The notes beneath the pieces were generated by a model. It was given only the letters and a program-made list of their open reading frames with translations, did not search any database and was not told the DNA's origin. Made by a program: the position numbers and the translations under genes. From Pseudoduganella rivuli (GTDB taxonomy: Bacteria; Pseudomonadota; Gammaproteobacteria; Burkholderiales; Burkholderiaceae_D), in assembly GCF_009674485.1 (NCBI RefSeq), contig NZ_WKJJ01000014.1:1-64000 (forward strand): 64,000 bases of DNA. The letters are read 5' to 3'. This document shows positions 36,637 through 45,342 of the stretch, piece by piece (the stretch's first letter is position 1; each line of letters opens with the position of its first letter).

Positions 36637-38130
36637 ATGACCAGTCATACCGCGCGGGCCCTGCTGCTCGCCCCATTGCTGGCCGCCGTCTGCGCGCCGG
36701 CAGCCATCGCTTCCAGCCACCGCGAAGCGCCATTCATCACGAAGCACCCGAAAACCGACGCCACCGACTTTTACATGTTCCGCAGCTACGAGCCAGGCCG
36801 CGCCGATTACGTGACCCTGATCGCCAACTACGCACCGCTGCAGGATGCATATGGCGGACCGAATTACTTTCAACTGGACCCGGACGCCCTGTATGAAATC
36901 CACATCGACAACAATGGCGACGCGAAGGAAGACCTGACCTTCCAGTTCCGCTTCAATAATGCCAACAAGGATGCGCAACTCACCGTGGGCGGCAAGAAAG
37001 TGTCGATCCCGCTGGTGATCAATGGCGGCGCCGTGGCCGACGTCAACGCCGCCGGCGCCAACGTGCGGGAAACCTACAGCGTCACCGCGGTGCGGGGCGA
37101 CCGCCGCGGCGGCACGCGCGGCGCCGTCACCAACGCCAGCGGCGGCGCCACCACGTTCGACAAGCCGCTCGACAATATCGGCAACAAGGCCATCCCCAAC
37201 TACGCCGCCTATGCCAACAAGCACGTATATGACGTCAACATTCCCGGCTGCGCCAAGCCGGCCCGCATGTTTGTCGGCCAGCGCAAGGATCCGTTCGCCG
37301 TCAACCTGGGCGAAACGTTCGACCTGATTAACATCAAGGCGCCCGCCGTGGAATTTGCCGCCAACGCCGAGCGCGCCGCGCGCGACGACCTCGCCGACAA
37401 GAACGTCACCACCATTGCGCTGGAAGTGGCGGCCAGCTGCCTGACCGCGTCCGGCGGCAACGACCCCGTGATCGGCGGCTGGACCACGGCCAGCCTGCGC
37501 CAGGGGCGGCTGCTGAACCCGACACCGTCGGCCACGGCGGGCGCGTCGAAGGAAGGTGGCGCGTGGACGCAAGTGTCGCGGCTGGGCATGCCGCTGGTCA
37601 ATGAAGTGGTGATCGGCCTGAAAGACAAGGACCGCTTCAACCACAGCAAGCCATCCGGCGACGCGCAATTTGCCGACTACGTGACCAACCCGACGTTGCC
37701 GGCGCTGGTCGAGGTGCTGTACGGTTCGGCCGGGGCGAAAGCGCCGACCAACTTCCCCCGCAACGACCTGGTGGCGGCGTTCCTCACAGGCGTCAAGGGC
37801 TTGAACCAGCCGGCCGCCGTCACACCGTCGGAAATGCTGCGCCTCAATACATCGATCGCCCCGGTGGCGATGGGCGCGCAAAAACGGCTGGGCGTCATCG
37901 ATGGCGACAATGCCGGCTTCCCCAACGGCCGCCGCCCCGGCGACGACGTGGTCGACATCGCGCTGCGCGTGGTGATGGGCAAGCTGTGCACGCTGAACCT
38001 GGGTTGCGCGCCGGCCGATGCGCCGGCCGGCGCGATCCGCTTCACGGATGGCGCTTACCTCGATGACAGCGCGTTCACGGCCGCCTTCCCCTACCTGAAA
38101 ACCCCGCTGCCCGGTTCGCCGCAGCAATAA
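36637..38130 (+). CDS. DUF4331 domain secreted protein
   Basis: 497 aa. Signal peptide cleaved after about 'APAAIA'. Mature N-terminus 'SSHREAPFITKHPKTDATDF' is the DUF4331 signature, with 'YMFRSYEPG', 'ANYAPLQDAYGGPNYF' and later 'VIDGDNAGFPNGRRPGDDVVDIALRV'. Family function unknown; proteins are exported. GGGGGTAGAA ahead of ATG 36637 selects this start over 36625. First gene of a four-gene cluster ending in a HupE-like membrane protein. Confidence 0.85.
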   Translation: MTSHTARALLLAPLLAAVCAPAAIASSHREAPFITKHPKTDATDFYMFRSYEPGRADYVTLIANYAPLQDAYGGPNYFQLDPDALYEIHIDNNGDAKEDLTFQFRFNNANKDAQLTVGGKKVSIPLVINGGAVADVNAAGANVRETYSVTAVRGDRRGGTRGAVTNASGGATTFDKPLDNIGNKAIPNYAAYANKHVYDVNIPGCAKPARMFVGQRKDPFAVNLGETFDLINIKAPAVEFAANAERAARDDLADKNVTTIALEVAASCLTASGGNDPVIGGWTTASLRQGRLLNPTPSATAGASKEGGAWTQVSRLGMPLVNEVVIGLKDKDRFNHSKPSGDAQFADYVTNPTLPALVEVLYGSAGAKAPTNFPRNDLVAAFLTGVKGLNQPAAVTPSEMLRLNTSIAPVAMGAQKRLGVIDGDNAGFPNGRRPGDDVVDIALRVVMGKLCTLNLGCAPADAPAGAIRFTDGAYLDDSAFTAAFPYLKTPLPGSPQQ

Positions 38131-38141
38131 CGGAGGCCGCC

Positions 38142-38387
38142 ATGAAAATCCAACACTTGATTGCCGCCGGCGCCCTGCTGGCCTTGGCCGCCTGCGGAGG
38201 CGGCGGTTCCGGCAAGGACATGAGCACCACGCCGCCCGTGGTGACACCGCCCATCGTGACCCTGGACGCCTTCTTCAAGGCGGTGCAAGGCGCCATCGGC
38301 ATGGCGTCCGAGGACCAGGAACCGGCCGACATCGCCGCTGTCGCCGTCACCGGGCCGGACAACACGGAGCCGGAAAAAGTCGAGTAA
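38142..38387 (+). CDS. small lipoprotein
   Basis: 81 aa. Lipobox LAAC with lipidation Cys18, followed by a Gly run and a Thr/Pro linker. The mature part is acidic ('ASEDQEPADIAAV'). CGGAGG six bases before the ATG. 12 bp after the DUF4331 gene, so almost certainly co-transcribed; likely an envelope partner. Confidence 0.75.
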   Translation: MKIQHLIAAGALLALAACGGGGSGKDMSTTPPVVTPPIVTLDAFFKAVQGAIGMASEDQEPADIAAVAVTGPDNTEPEKVE

Positions 38388-38437
38388 CCGAACCGGCGCG
38401 CGGCGCTATTGCCGCGCGCCTTGCCTGGAAGCCCATC

Positions 38438-39622
38438 ATGAAGCCCATCACATTGCTGCTGAGTTTGCTGCTGCTCTGTGCGGCCTTGCCCGCCGGCGCG
38501 GCGCCCTATACACCCGCCAACGGCGGCGACATCATCACGACACTGCCGCGCCGCGCCGACCCGCAGCGGCAGGCGTTGCAGGCGCTGCGCGCGCAACTGG
38601 CCGCCAACCCGCGCAACGCGGCGCTGGCGGCTCAACTGGCGCAACAGCACATCGTGCTGGGCCGCGCGCAGGCCGATCCCCGCCACTTTGGCCAGGCGCA
38701 GGCGGCGCTGGCGCCGTGGTGGAACGAACCCGCGCCGCCGGCCGCGATCCGCCTGCTGCGCGCCACCTTGCTGCAAACCGCGCACCGCTACGGCGGAGCG
38801 CTGGCCGACCTCGACGCCATCACGCGCGCCGATCCCGGCAATGTCCAGGCGTGGCTGACGCGCGCCACGGTGTTGGCCGTCACGGGCAGCCATGCCGCCG
38901 CCACGGCCAGTTGCGCCCACCTGGCCACGATGGCCGGCGAACTGGCGACGGCCGCTTGCCTGGCCGGCAGCGCCGGGCCGGCGGGACAGGTGGCCGCCAG
39001 CGAGCGCTTGCTGGGGACGGCATTGGCGCGCGCCGGCGATGTGACAGCAGACGAACTGGCATGGGCGCAAACGGCGTGGGCGGAACTGGCGGAGCGGCGC
39101 GGCGATGCCAACGCGGCCGATGCACGCTACCGCGCCGCGCTGGCCACCGCGCCCGCCGACACCTACCTGCTGGCGGCCTGCGCCGATTTCCTGCTGTCCC
39201 GCGGCCGCCCCGCCGAAGCGCTGGCGCTGGTCGACGCCCACGCGCGCACCGACGCGCTGCTGTTGCGGCGCGCGCTGGCGCTGCAACAGCTTGGCCCCTC
39301 CCTCCACCCGCGGCTGCGCGCCGACATCGCGGAACTGGCGGCCCGCTTCGACGCGGCGCAGCGCCGGGGCGACCGCGTGCACCAGCGCGAGCAAGCCATG
39401 TACACGCTGCACTTGCTGGGCGATGCACCCACCGCGCTGGCGCTGGCGCGGGAAAACTGGGCGGTACAAAAGGAAGCGGCCGATACGCGCATCCTGCTGG
39501 AAGCGGCGCTGGCCACGCGCGACGCCGGCGCCGCCGATACGGTGCAGCAATGGTTAATGCGCACCGGGCTGGAAGACCAGCGGCTGCGTGCATTATCCAA
39601 TCAGTTCAAGAGGCCGGCATGA
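38438..39622 (+). CDS. TPR-type repeat protein, exported
   Basis: 394 aa with signal peptide (cleavage after 'PAGAA'). Ala-rich paired helices with TPR character: 'PRNAALAAQLAQQHIVLGRAQ', 'ADLDAITRADPGNVQAWLTRA', 'AADARYRAALATAPADTYLL'. Probably a periplasmic scaffold. Its TGA overlaps the next ATG (ATGA). Confidence 0.7.
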   Translation: MKPITLLLSLLLLCAALPAGAAPYTPANGGDIITTLPRRADPQRQALQALRAQLAANPRNAALAAQLAQQHIVLGRAQADPRHFGQAQAALAPWWNEPAPPAAIRLLRATLLQTAHRYGGALADLDAITRADPGNVQAWLTRATVLAVTGSHAAATASCAHLATMAGELATAACLAGSAGPAGQVAASERLLGTALARAGDVTADELAWAQTAWAELAERRGDANAADARYRAALATAPADTYLLAACADFLLSRGRPAEALALVDAHARTDALLLRRALALQQLGPSLHPRLRADIAELAARFDAAQRRGDRVHQREQAMYTLHLLGDAPTALALARENWAVQKEAADTRILLEAALATRDAGAADTVQQWLMRTGLEDQRLRALSNQFKRPA

Positions 39623-40785
39623 GCACCCCACACGCATGGCTGCGCCGGCTGATGCTGGCCGTGCTGCTGGTGCTGGGCTGCGCCAGCCTGCCCGCGTCCG
39701 CCCACAAACCCAGCGACAGTTACCTGGCGCTGCGCGTGGACGGTAACCGCATCGACGGCCAGTGGGACCTCGCGCTGCGCGACCTGGACGATGCCATCGG
39801 CCTCGATGGCGATGGCGACGGCCAGCTGACCTGGGAGGAATTGCGCGCCCGCCACGGCGCGATTGCGGCCTATGCGCTGGCGCGCCTGCGACTGGCCGAC
39901 GGCAGCGGCGCGCCCTGCCCCATCACCGCCAGTACGCATGAACAGCAAATCGACCACCACACGGACGGCGCCTACACGGTGCTGCGCTTGACCGCCGCCT
40001 GCACGGCGCCGCTGCACACGCTGCACATCCGCTATGGTGCTTTCGCCGATATCGACCCGCAGCACAAAGGCTTGCTGCGCCTCGAACATGGCGGCACGGT
40101 GCGCACCGCCCTGTTTGGCGCCGACCAGCCGGAACAGGCGATCGCACTCGCCACACCGGCGCCCTGGCGCGAGTTCGGCGCCTATGTGGCGCACGGCGCC
40201 TGGCACATCTGGATCGGCTACGATCACATTTTATTTTTACTGTCGCTGCTGTTGCCCGCCGTGCTGGCGCGCGGCCCGCGCGGATGGCAAGCGATACCGG
40301 GCCTGCGCCCCGCGCTGGCCGACGTGATGAAAACCGTCACGGCGTTTACCGCCGCGCACTCCGTCACCCTGAGCGCCGCCGCGCTGGGCTTCGTGTCGCC
40401 GCCGTCGCGCTGGGTGGAATCAGCCATCGCCGCGTCCGTCATCGCCGCCGCGCTCAACAACGTATTCGCCATCGTGCACGGACGGCGCTGGGCGCTGGCA
40501 TGCGGGTTCGGCCTGTTGCACGGCTTCGGTTTTGCCGGCGTGCTGGCGGACCTGGGCTTGCCGCCCGGCGCACGGGCACTGGCGCTGGCCGGATTCAACC
40601 TCGGCGTGGAACTGGGCCAGCTGGCCATCGTTGCGCTGTTCGTGCCGCTTGCCTGGTATTGGCGCACCCGCCCCTGGTACACCAGGCTCGCGCTGCATGG
40701 CGGGTCGGTGGCGATCGCGCTGCTGGCCGCCGTGTGGCTGACCGAGCGCGCCTTCGATATCCGGCTGCCGGTCACATTACTTTAA
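39619..40785 (+). CDS. HupE/UreJ-like membrane protein with EF-hand
   Basis: 388 aa. Signal sequence, periplasmic domain (about 29-200), then six to seven helices. Residues 63-74 are a canonical 12-residue EF-hand loop (DGDGDGQLTWEE: Asp63, Asp65, Asp67, Gly68, Glu74). The membrane part has HupE/UreJ-type histidines and asparagines: 'HIWIGYDHILFLL', 'FTAAHSVTLSAA', 'AALNNVF', 'LLHGFGFAGVLADL'. The family is linked to nickel or cobalt uptake in some members; here the cargo is unknown. Overlaps the anti-sigma gene tail-to-tail by 14 bp. Confidence 0.8.
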   Translation: MSTPHAWLRRLMLAVLLVLGCASLPASAHKPSDSYLALRVDGNRIDGQWDLALRDLDDAIGLDGDGDGQLTWEELRARHGAIAAYALARLRLADGSGAPCPITASTHEQQIDHHTDGAYTVLRLTAACTAPLHTLHIRYGAFADIDPQHKGLLRLEHGGTVRTALFGADQPEQAIALATPAPWREFGAYVAHGAWHIWIGYDHILFLLSLLLPAVLARGPRGWQAIPGLRPALADVMKTVTAFTAAHSVTLSAAALGFVSPPSRWVESAIAASVIAAALNNVFAIVHGRRWALACGFGLLHGFGFAGVLADLGLPPGARALALAGFNLGVELGQLAIVALFVPLAWYWRTRPWYTRLALHGGSVAIALLAAVWLTERAFDIRLPVTLL

Positions 40786-41503
40786 CCCACGTCCCCTTGT
40801 ACAGCACCGGCCCGGTCGGGCCGTTCGGGTCCGGCGATCCGCCCTTTGGTTCCAGGCTGACAGCCAGCAGCGCGACGTCGTCGCCGATGGCGGCGGCCGT
40901 CAGCGCCAGCGCGGCGCTGCGGTTGTCCGGCAAGATGCCCAGCGAACGGGGCTTGCCGGCCTTCGTGATGGCCCACAATTGCAAGGTCTTGTCGTCCGCC
41001 ACGGGCGCACCGGCCAGCAGCCGCACCGCCATCGTGCGTTTCGCGGTATCGGCCGTCACCACCAGCGCCGCCTGCGCCTTGTCGTCCAACAGCGTGGCCA
41101 CCTGGTCGACCATGGTGACCGGAGCGACCGGCGAGCGCAGCGCCACCGTGACGGCCAGGATCGCCGCCACCGCGCCGGAAGCCAGGCTCAGGCCGCGCCA
41201 GAACGCCAGCGAATCGACCATGCGGGCCAGCCAGTCCGGCAAGAGCGTGTTGTCCGCGTCCGGCGCGGGCGCCAGCCGCAGGCGTTGCTCGATGCCCGCC
41301 CACACGGCTGGCGGCGGCGTGGCCGGCGTGGCGAATTCCGCCATCGGCACCAGGCGGCCCTGCCATTCATCCACGATCCGGCGCAGCGCCGCGTCGCGCC
41401 GCAGCCACCCTTCGAAGCGGCGGCGCGCGCCGCCCTTCAGCGTGCCCAGCACATATTCGGCGGCCAGCCGGTCGCGCAACGGCGCATTGTCCCGGATATT
41501 CAA
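40772..41503 (-). CDS. anti-sigma factor (RskA-like)
   Basis: 243 aa from TTG 41503. N-terminal anti-sigma domain ('LAAEYVLGTLKGGARRRFEGWL'), one membrane helix (about 105-125) and a periplasmic RskA-type domain ending 'GPTGPVLYKGTWVKVM'. The TTG overlaps the sigma stop as TTGA, with GGAGG six bases upstream, so expression is coupled to the sigma factor. Overlaps the 3' end of the HupE-like gene on the other strand. Confidence 0.85.
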   Translation of the reverse strand: MNIRDNAPLRDRLAAEYVLGTLKGGARRRFEGWLRRDAALRRIVDEWQGRLVPMAEFATPATPPPAVWAGIEQRLRLAPAPDADNTLLPDWLARMVDSLAFWRGLSLASGAVAAILAVTVALRSPVAPVTMVDQVATLLDDKAQAALVVTADTAKRTMAVRLLAGAPVADDKTLQLWAITKAGKPRSLGILPDNRSAALALTAAAIGDDVALLAVSLEPKGGSPDPNGPTGPVLYKGTWVKVM

Positions 41504-42087
41504 CGCAACCCTCCGTGCGCCAGGCAAGCCTTGAGTTTTTCCAGGCTGCGCCGTATCCACGTTTTCACGGTGCCGACCGGCAGCGCCAGCTGTTTTGCCA
41601 CTTCGCCGTGCGACAGGTCATGGAAGAACGCCAGCCCCACTGCTTGCCGGTGCAAGCCTTCCAGCCGCGCCATGCAGCGCGCCAGCGCCTGTGCATCGCT
41701 GCTCAGTTGCAACTGGCCGTCCGGCCCGGAGGTTGAATCCTGCATTGCATCCATGATATCGCCATCAAAAGGCACGGCATCGCCATCGGCGGCCGCCACG
41801 CTGCGGCGCAGGATATCGAGCGCCTTGTTGCGCACCACGGTCGTCATCCACGTCATCGGGGCGGCCAGGTGGCCGTGATAGCCGGCGGCGCCGTGCCAGA
41901 TCGACACGAATCCTTCCTGCAACGCTTCTTCCGCCAGCTCCCGCTTACGTAATATACGCAGCGCATAGCCAAACAGTTTCGCCGACGTGGCGTCATACAG
42001 CGCACGGAACGCATGCGCGTCACGCCCCGCTGTCGCCATCAGCAGCGCGCCCAGCTTCGACGGATCGGTGTGCAAGTCATCGGGCAT
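41500..42087 (-). CDS. ECF sigma factor (SigK-like)
   Basis: 195 aa. Region 2 at about 25-95 ('FRALYDATSAKLFGYALRIL', 'LAEEALQEGFVSIWHGA', 'TWMTTVVRNKALDILRR'); region 4 at 130-190 ('AVGLAFFHDLSHGEVAKQL', 'PVGTVKTWIRRSLEKLK'). Start ATG 42087 with GGAGGGG; the longer upstream frame is non-coding. Held by the downstream membrane anti-sigma factor. Likely controls an envelope-stress regulon; the facing DUF4331 module is a candidate target. Confidence 0.9.
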   Translation of the reverse strand: MPDDLHTDPSKLGALLMATAGRDAHAFRALYDATSAKLFGYALRILRKRELAEEALQEGFVSIWHGAAGYHGHLAAPMTWMTTVVRNKALDILRRSVAAADGDAVPFDGDIMDAMQDSTSGPDGQLQLSSDAQALARCMARLEGLHRQAVGLAFFHDLSHGEVAKQLALPVGTVKTWIRRSLEKLKACLAHGGLR

Positions 42088-42234
42088 TGCCCCTCCTTTT
42101 GTGACCATCAAGGGTAGCGCAGCGATTAATGTTGAAGCAAGGACAACAGCGCCAGATACAACAGCCATGGCGGCAATAACGCTCACACGGCGCTATTCCA
42201 TAGTAAACTGCGGGCATTACCACAAGGAAATAGC

Positions 42235-42552
42235 ATGAGCACGACCGCGGGATTGTCCGGCCTGTACGCGAACCAGCAAGCGCTGGGCGTGTCGGCGCAC
42301 AACATCGCCAACACCAGCACGCAAAATTTCCAGCCGCAGCAAGCCAGCTTCCACGAAGCGCAGCCGGCCGGCAGCGGCGTCACGCTGTCGGTCGAAGGCC
42401 GCGGCCTGGCCCGGCCCGAAGGCTTGAACAGCGAAGACCTGGCCACCGACCTCACCAATTCGCTGGTCTACAAGCAAAGCTTCGCGCTGAACGCCAAAGT
42501 CATCCAGTTCGAAAATGAACGGGTCGGCACACTGATCGACATAAAAGCCTGA
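42235..42552 (+). CDS. mini flagellar rod/hook-like protein
   Basis: 105 aa. Consists of just the two conserved ends of flagellar rod/hook proteins: N-terminal 'SGLYANQQALGVSAHNIANT' helix and C-terminal 'TNSLVYKQSFALNAKVIQFE' helix, with almost no central domain. True rod proteins (FlgB, FlgC) are longer and occur in flagellar clusters; none is here. AAGGAAA precedes the ATG. Function unknown: possible rod paralogue, export substrate or assembly modulator. Confidence 0.75.
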   Translation: MSTTAGLSGLYANQQALGVSAHNIANTSTQNFQPQQASFHEAQPAGSGVTLSVEGRGLARPEGLNSEDLATDLTNSLVYKQSFALNAKVIQFENERVGTLIDIKA

Positions 42553-42607
42553 CGCACGGTACCCGCTGCGCTATGCTGGTGGCATCGGTCCTCACATGGA
42601 GGCCACC

Positions 42608-43273
42608 ATGTATTTTTCTTCTCCCATTTTCTTTGACGACAGGCTCGATGCCGCTCGACAATTGGCGGAACAACTGTTGCCATTACGCCTGCACAATCCG
42701 CTGGTGCTGGCCATTCCCCGTGGCGCCGTGCCGATCGGCGCTGTGATTGCCGATGCGCTCCAAGGCGACCTGGACGTGGTGCTGGTGCACAAGCTGGGCG
42801 CCGCCTTCAACGGCGAATTTGCGATCGGCGCCATCGATGAACAAGGCCACGTGGAACTGGCGGCGGGAACCGACCCGGACTCCGCGTGGGTGCGCGAAGA
42901 AAGCGCGCGCCAGCTGGCGGTGTTGCGGGGGCGGCGCGACATCTTTGGCGCGGGCCGTCCGCTGCCCGATCCACGGGGGCGCACCGTCATCATTGTCGAC
43001 GATGGCCTGGCGACGGGCGCCACTATGGCCGCCGCGCTGCGCGCCACGCGCAAGGCGCTGCCATTGGCGCTGATTGCCGCCGCCCCGGTCGCATCGCAGG
43101 AAGCGCTGGACTTGATTACGCCACTGGCCGACCGCGTGGTCTGCCTGCATGCGCCGGCCGATTTTCATGCCGTGGGGCAGTTTTACCGCGACTTCCCCCA
43201 GGTGGACGAGGACGACGCCATCCGCATGGTGCGGGGCCGACACACGGCCCATCCGATCATTGACAGAAAGTAA
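42608..43273 (+). CDS. phosphoribosyltransferase family protein
   Basis: 221 aa. PRPP-binding motif 'VIIVDDGLATGATM' and N-terminal 'VLAIPRGAVPIGAVIADAL' place it in the type I PRTase-like group often found with stress genes. Substrate unknown. GGAGG before ATG 42608 (not 42596). Confidence 0.8.
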   Translation: MYFSSPIFFDDRLDAARQLAEQLLPLRLHNPLVLAIPRGAVPIGAVIADALQGDLDVVLVHKLGAAFNGEFAIGAIDEQGHVELAAGTDPDSAWVREESARQLAVLRGRRDIFGAGRPLPDPRGRTVIIVDDGLATGATMAAALRATRKALPLALIAAAPVASQEALDLITPLADRVVCLHAPADFHAVGQFYRDFPQVDEDDAIRMVRGRHTAHPIIDRK

Positions 43274-43317
43274 GCAAATCGTCAAACTTGCTTTTGACGA
43301 CTCCGGGGAGGCGCGCC

Positions 43318-44118
43318 ATGCAGGACGATGTCCACGTAAACGAAGACGACAGCAAGGACCGCCAGTTTGTCAATGCGCTGGCGCGCGGGCTGGAATTGTT
43401 GCGCTGTTTCGGCCCGGCCGACATTTCCCTCAGCAATGCCGACCTGGCGCGCCGCACCGGCATGCCCAAACCCACCATTTCCCGCCTCACCTATACGCTG
43501 ACCCGCCTCGGCTACCTGCATTATTCCGAATCGACCGGCAAATACCAGCTGGGCGCCGGCGTGCTGGCGCTGGGTTACCGCATGCTGTCGTCGCTGGACA
43601 TGCGCACCATGGCCCGGCCCCTGATGCAGGAGCTGGCGGAACATGCGCAGGCCACCGTGTCGCTGGGCACGCGCGACCGCCTCAGCATGGTCTACGTGGA
43701 AACCTGCCGCAGCAGCTCGCACATCACCCTGCGCCTCGACGTGGGCGCCCGCATCCCGCTGGCCACCACGGCCATGGGCAAGGCGCTGCTGTGCGTGTTG
43801 CCCGAGGCGGAACGCGACCAGATCATGGACCACGTGCGCCAGCGCGACCCCAACAACTGGCCGCTGGTGCGGGCCGGTTTCGAACAGGCCCAGCGCGATT
43901 ACCAGGAGCGGGGCTTTTGCATGTCGGCCGGCGAATGGCAGGGCGACGTGCACGCGGTCGGCGTGCCGGTGGCCGGCATCGGCGGCGAACAGCCGATGTC
44001 GTTCAATTGCGGCGGCCCGTCCTACCTGCTGCCGCGCGAACGCCTGGAAGAAGACCTGGGCCCCCGGCTGGTGCGGCTGGTGCGCCAAATCAATTGCAAC
44101 CTGGGCCGGGAAAATTAA
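43318..44118 (+). CDS. IclR family regulator
   Basis: 266 aa. Winged helix (about 15-80; 'NADLARRTGMPKPTISRLTYTL') and IclR effector domain (90-260; 'LGTRDRLSMVYVETCRSSS', 'MGKALL', 'YQERGFCMSAGEWQGDVHAVGVPV'). GGGGAGG before ATG 43318 selects this start over TTG 43288. Immediately upstream of, and co-directional with, the ABC importer genes it probably controls. Confidence 0.9.
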   Translation: MQDDVHVNEDDSKDRQFVNALARGLELLRCFGPADISLSNADLARRTGMPKPTISRLTYTLTRLGYLHYSESTGKYQLGAGVLALGYRMLSSLDMRTMARPLMQELAEHAQATVSLGTRDRLSMVYVETCRSSSHITLRLDVGARIPLATTAMGKALLCVLPEAERDQIMDHVRQRDPNNWPLVRAGFEQAQRDYQERGFCMSAGEWQGDVHAVGVPVAGIGGEQPMSFNCGGPSYLLPRERLEEDLGPRLVRLVRQINCNLGREN

Positions 44119-44130
44119 GAAAAGGAACTC

Positions 44131-45321
44131 ATGACGAATCGCCGCACCTTGCGCCGTACCCTGCGCCGTACCCTGCTCCCTGCGCTGCTGGCTGCCGGCA
44201 GCTTCGCCTCCTCCCCCGCCTTTGCCGCTGAATTCCTCGTCGGCGCGGAATTGCCGCTGACAGGGGCGCTGGCGCGCGTCGGCAACGGCATGCACGAAGG
44301 CGTCAATGTGGCGGCGGAAGTGTTCAACAAGAGCAACAGCAAGCACAAGATCCGCCTGGTCAGCATGGACGACGAATCGACGCCCGCCAAGGCCATCGCG
44401 GCGGTGGAAAAACTGGCCAGCCAGGGCGTGGTGGCCATCACCGGCGGCTACGGGTCCAACAATATCGCGCCGGCGGCGGAAGCGGCCAACCGCCTGAACC
44501 TGGTGTACATGACGTCCGGCGGCGTGGACGACAGCCTGGTATCGGCCGGCCGCAAGAATTTTTTCCGCATCAACAATACGGCCGGGTATGAACGGGCCGT
44601 GCTGGGCCTGATCGGCGACATGGGTGCAAAATCCGTCTCCATCATTTACTCGACCAAGGATGCGACCACCGATCTCGCCTTGTCCGTGCAAAAAGCGCTG
44701 GCGGCGTCCGGCGTGCGCGCCGACCTGCATTCGTTCGACCCCGCCATCACGGATTTCAAGCCCATCATCAACAAGATCCGCCTGCAGGACAGGCCGGACG
44801 TGATCCTGATGGCCGGCTATGAAAACGATTACGTCGGCATCCTGCGCGCCGCCCGCGTGCTGAAGCCGCCGGTCAAGGCCATGGTGGGCGTGTGGTCGCT
44901 GGCCACGCCGAAAATGGCGGCGGAATTTCCCGACCTGATGCCGCACGTCTACGGCACCGCGCTGCTGCCCTTCCCCGCCACGTTCGACACGGCCGACGGC
45001 AAGGCGTTTGCGGAAGCGTATCGCCACCTGTACCACAAGGAACCCGATTACCTGGGCCAGTTCGGCTATGTGCAGGGCATGCTGCTGTTCGAAGCCATTG
45101 CCCGCGCGGCCGACAAGGGCACCCTGGCCAAGGGCGGCATTGCCGACGAATTGCGCAAGACCGACCGCGACACGCTGATCGGCCGCGTGCAATTTGCCGC
45201 CAACGGCGATAACCCGCATTTCGTGCACCGCATGGGCCAGCACCAGGACAAGAAGGTCGTGATCGTGTGGCCGAAGCAGTACGCCACCGGGACCAAGGTC
45301 TATCCCGGCGTGCCATGGTGA
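44131..45321 (+). CDS. branched-chain-type ABC substrate-binding protein
   Basis: 396 aa periplasmic type I binding protein. Signal peptide contains a near-perfect 12-bp tandem repeat (44149-44172) giving repeated Thr-Leu-Arg-Arg. Mature protein: 'LVGAELPLTGALARVGNGM', 'VAAEVFNKSN', 'ITGGYGSNNIAPAAEAANR', 'FFRINNTAGYER'. The ligand is not deducible; the family binds branched-chain amino acids, amides and aromatic acids. AAAGGAA precedes the ATG. Confidence 0.9.
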   Translation: MTNRRTLRRTLRRTLLPALLAAGSFASSPAFAAEFLVGAELPLTGALARVGNGMHEGVNVAAEVFNKSNSKHKIRLVSMDDESTPAKAIAAVEKLASQGVVAITGGYGSNNIAPAAEAANRLNLVYMTSGGVDDSLVSAGRKNFFRINNTAGYERAVLGLIGDMGAKSVSIIYSTKDATTDLALSVQKALAASGVRADLHSFDPAITDFKPIINKIRLQDRPDVILMAGYENDYVGILRAARVLKPPVKAMVGVWSLATPKMAAEFPDLMPHVYGTALLPFPATFDTADGKAFAEAYRHLYHKEPDYLGQFGYVQGMLLFEAIARAADKGTLAKGGIADELRKTDRDTLIGRVQFAANGDNPHFVHRMGQHQDKKVVIVWPKQYATGTKVYPGVPW

Positions 45322-45342
45322 CGGACGCCTGGCCGCGCACCC

